Assembly: GCA_021798095.1 (NCBI GenBank) | Contig: JAJZYL010000015.1 | Coordinates: 1 to 14,538 of the forward strand | Direction: 5' to 3' | Source of the DNA: an archaeon | Lineage (GTDB): Archaea; Thermoproteota; Nitrososphaeria; Conexivisphaerales; UBA164 | Length of the DNA stretch: 14,538 nucleotides | Shown: piece after piece, positions 13,733 to 14,538 of the stretch | Layout of the letters: every line of letters begins with the position of its first letter | How positions within the stretch are numbered: position 1 is the first letter of the stretch | Position numbers and translations under genes: made by a program | Notes under the pieces: model-generated | What the model was told of the DNA's origin: nothing | Database searches by the model: none | The model's input: the letters and a program-made list of their open reading frames with translations, nothing else

Positions 13733-13740
13733 GGTATAAG
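13733..13740 (-). promoter_or_regulatory. TATA-like element before the tyrA-like gene
   Basis: The minus strand reads CTTATACC, centred about 33 bases before the ATG at 13703, which predicts a leader of only a few bases. A second AT-rich candidate, TTTATAAG, lies around 13750-13757. Confidence 0.4.
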
Positions 13741-13856
13741 TGTTTTCTCCTTATAAACTGGACCCCTTTGCTCTTACCTTAAACATCACAATAGGGCAAG
13801 AAGCATAGGAGATATTGATCTTTTGGCGCTAGCGTTCCCCGCAAAAGAGGGCAATT

Positions 13857-13864
13857 GTTAAATA
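13857..13864 (+). promoter_or_regulatory. TATA-like element before the Trm112-like gene
   Basis: GTTAAATA centred about 34 bases before the TTG start at 13895. It predicts a very short leader. Confidence 0.35.
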
Positions 13865-13894
13865 GGCTGCGCGTGATCCATCATCGGTTGAATT

Positions 13895-14266
13895 TTGCTT
13901 TATCGGTTAATGGACGTCCTTGCATGCCCCATTTGCAAGAGCTTCCCTTTGAGCCTTATCACTTTCAAGACTGAGAATGTTCGAACTGGATCCGCGGTAG
14001 CACGTTGCGAATACTACTGTGGCTATAAAAAAAGCATGATAGATGATGCCTTGGCCTATGAATGTAATTCATGTACGGCTACCGATGTAACCGAGGGCAT
14101 TCTTCTCTGCCACGCCTGCAGGAGATGGTACAGGATAACCGATTCATTGCCCATTTTGCTCCCGGATCACCTAAGGGATAAGGATAGCGATGTAAACTTC
14201 CTTTTAAAGCACAGGTTGGAAATCGATAAGGATATACTAGAAGCCTGGTTTCCCTTTCACCTTTAG
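13895..14266 (+). CDS. Trm112-like zinc protein with an inserted four-cysteine site
   Basis: A 123-residue protein whose ends match the Trm112 family, the small activator of several RNA and protein methyltransferases. At the N-terminus R-L-M-D-V-L-A-C11-P-I-C14 and near the C-terminus C72-H-A-C75-R-R-W-Y-R-I-x-D-S-L-P-I-L-L-P are the two halves of the Trm112 zinc knuckle. Between them, where simple members have a short helical or strand insert, are four more cysteines, C38-x3-C42 and C57-x2-C60, which look like a second zinc site. A helical tail of about 30 residues follows. The TTG start is chosen because M-L-Y-R-L-M-D-V-L-A-C-P is the usual family N-terminus; the ATG at 13910 would remove part of it. 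Its 3' end overlaps the convergent phosphatase gene by 30 bases. Confidence 0.72.
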   Translation: MLYRLMDVLACPICKSFPLSLITFKTENVRTGSAVARCEYYCGYKKSMIDDALAYECNSCTATDVTEGILLCHACRRWYRITDSLPILLPDHLRDKDSDVNFLLKHRLEIDKDILEAWFPFHL

Positions 14267-14538
14267 AATTTCTAACAATCTGTTCAGCGTTGCCAGATTT
14301 AATGCAACAATAAGAGGGAATCTCCCCATTGCATCCAGCGGAGTGTCAGAAATTGGGTATTTAGAAAGGCTGATGGCCTTGCCACCCGCCTGCTGAACCA
14401 GAAATAAGGATGGCATGAAGTCAAATGGCCTAGTGCCCACAGGATAAGATACGTAGGCATCCATGGATTCATTAAGAATTAAAGCTATTTCTACGGCTGT
14501 AGCCCCGAAAATGCGAGGATAACCCACCTCCTGAATGA
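14237..14538 (-). CDS. Inositol monophosphatase/FBPase family protein, C-terminal part (partial)
   Basis: The frame is open to the window edge, so only the last ~100 residues of the protein are present; the GTG at 14527 is not a true start. The visible part has R-I-F-G-A-T-A-V-E-I-A-L-I, matching the family R-x-x-G-S-A-A-L-x-L-x-x-V-A block, then P-F-D-F-M-P-S-L-F-L-V-Q-Q-A-G-G, matching the W/P-x-D-x-A-A-x-x-x-x-x-E-A-G-G motif whose Asp binds metal and substrate. Archaeal members hydrolyse inositol-1-phosphate and/or fructose-1,6-bisphosphate. The Glu usually found before A-G-G is Gln here. The upstream catalytic motifs are outside the window, so the specific substrate is not known. Confidence 0.8.
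   Translation of the reverse strand, partial: IQEVGYPRIFGATAVEIALILNESMDAYVSYPVGTRPFDFMPSLFLVQQAGGKAISLSKYPISDTPLDAMGRFPLIVALNLATLNRLLEILKVKGKPGF

Overview
The window (about 14.5 kb, moderate GC, many AGG/AGA arginine and ATA isoleucine codons, frequent TTG/GTG starts) looks like ordinary chromosome from an acidophilic euryarchaeon of the Thermoplasmatales. Supporting signs are archaeal TATA boxes placed about 25-28 bases before start codons (leaderless transcription), GGTGA-type ribosome binding sites inside operons, and archaeal families (DUF131, GPN-loop GTPase, archaeal thiolase/DUF35, ribose-1,5-bisphosphate isomerase-like eIF2B relative, Trm112-like protein). The genus cannot be fixed from the sequence alone. 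No rRNA, tRNA, CRISPR array, insertion sequence or prophage is visible.

Layout. 1-2075 (+): 3' end of sdhA, then sdhB, sdhC and sdhD, a tightly packed succinate:quinone oxidoreductase operon whose two anchors carry four histidines suitable for two hemes. 2192-2422 (+): small DUF131 membrane protein. 2564-3736 (+): a three-gene cassette with its own promoter, made of a 109-aa unknown protein, a minimal RecA/RadA-like ATPase that lacks the catalytic glutamate, and an 84-aa helical protein. 3804-4751 (-): ribose-1,5-bisphosphate isomerase/eIF2B-like protein. 4752-5076: AT-rich divergent promoter region. 5077-6602 (+): thiolase-fold protein without any cysteine, followed by its DUF35 zinc-ribbon/OB partner. 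6776-7579 (-): nitrilase-family amidase. 7693-8649 (+): HtpX membrane protease. 8688-10922 (-): Nfn/Sud-type flavoprotein pair (NADH/ferredoxin/NADPH transhydrogenase). 11058-11807 (-): GPN-loop GTPase. 11841-13703 (-): tyrA-like prephenate dehydrogenase plus ROK sugar kinase, probably one transcript. 13895-14266 (+): Trm112-like zinc protein. 14237-14538 (-): C-terminal part of an inositol monophosphatase/FBPase family protein running off the window.

Taken together this is mostly core metabolism: respiratory succinate oxidation, NADPH/ferredoxin balancing, aromatic amino acid synthesis, sugar phosphorylation and protein quality control. The points most worth a second look are the three-gene RecA-like cassette with a probably inactive or slow ATPase, the cysteine-free thiolase/DUF35 pair (possibly an aldolase-like enzyme rather than a thiolase), the altered Fe-S ligand sets in both Nfn subunits, and the GSN in place of the GPN signature in the GTPase.
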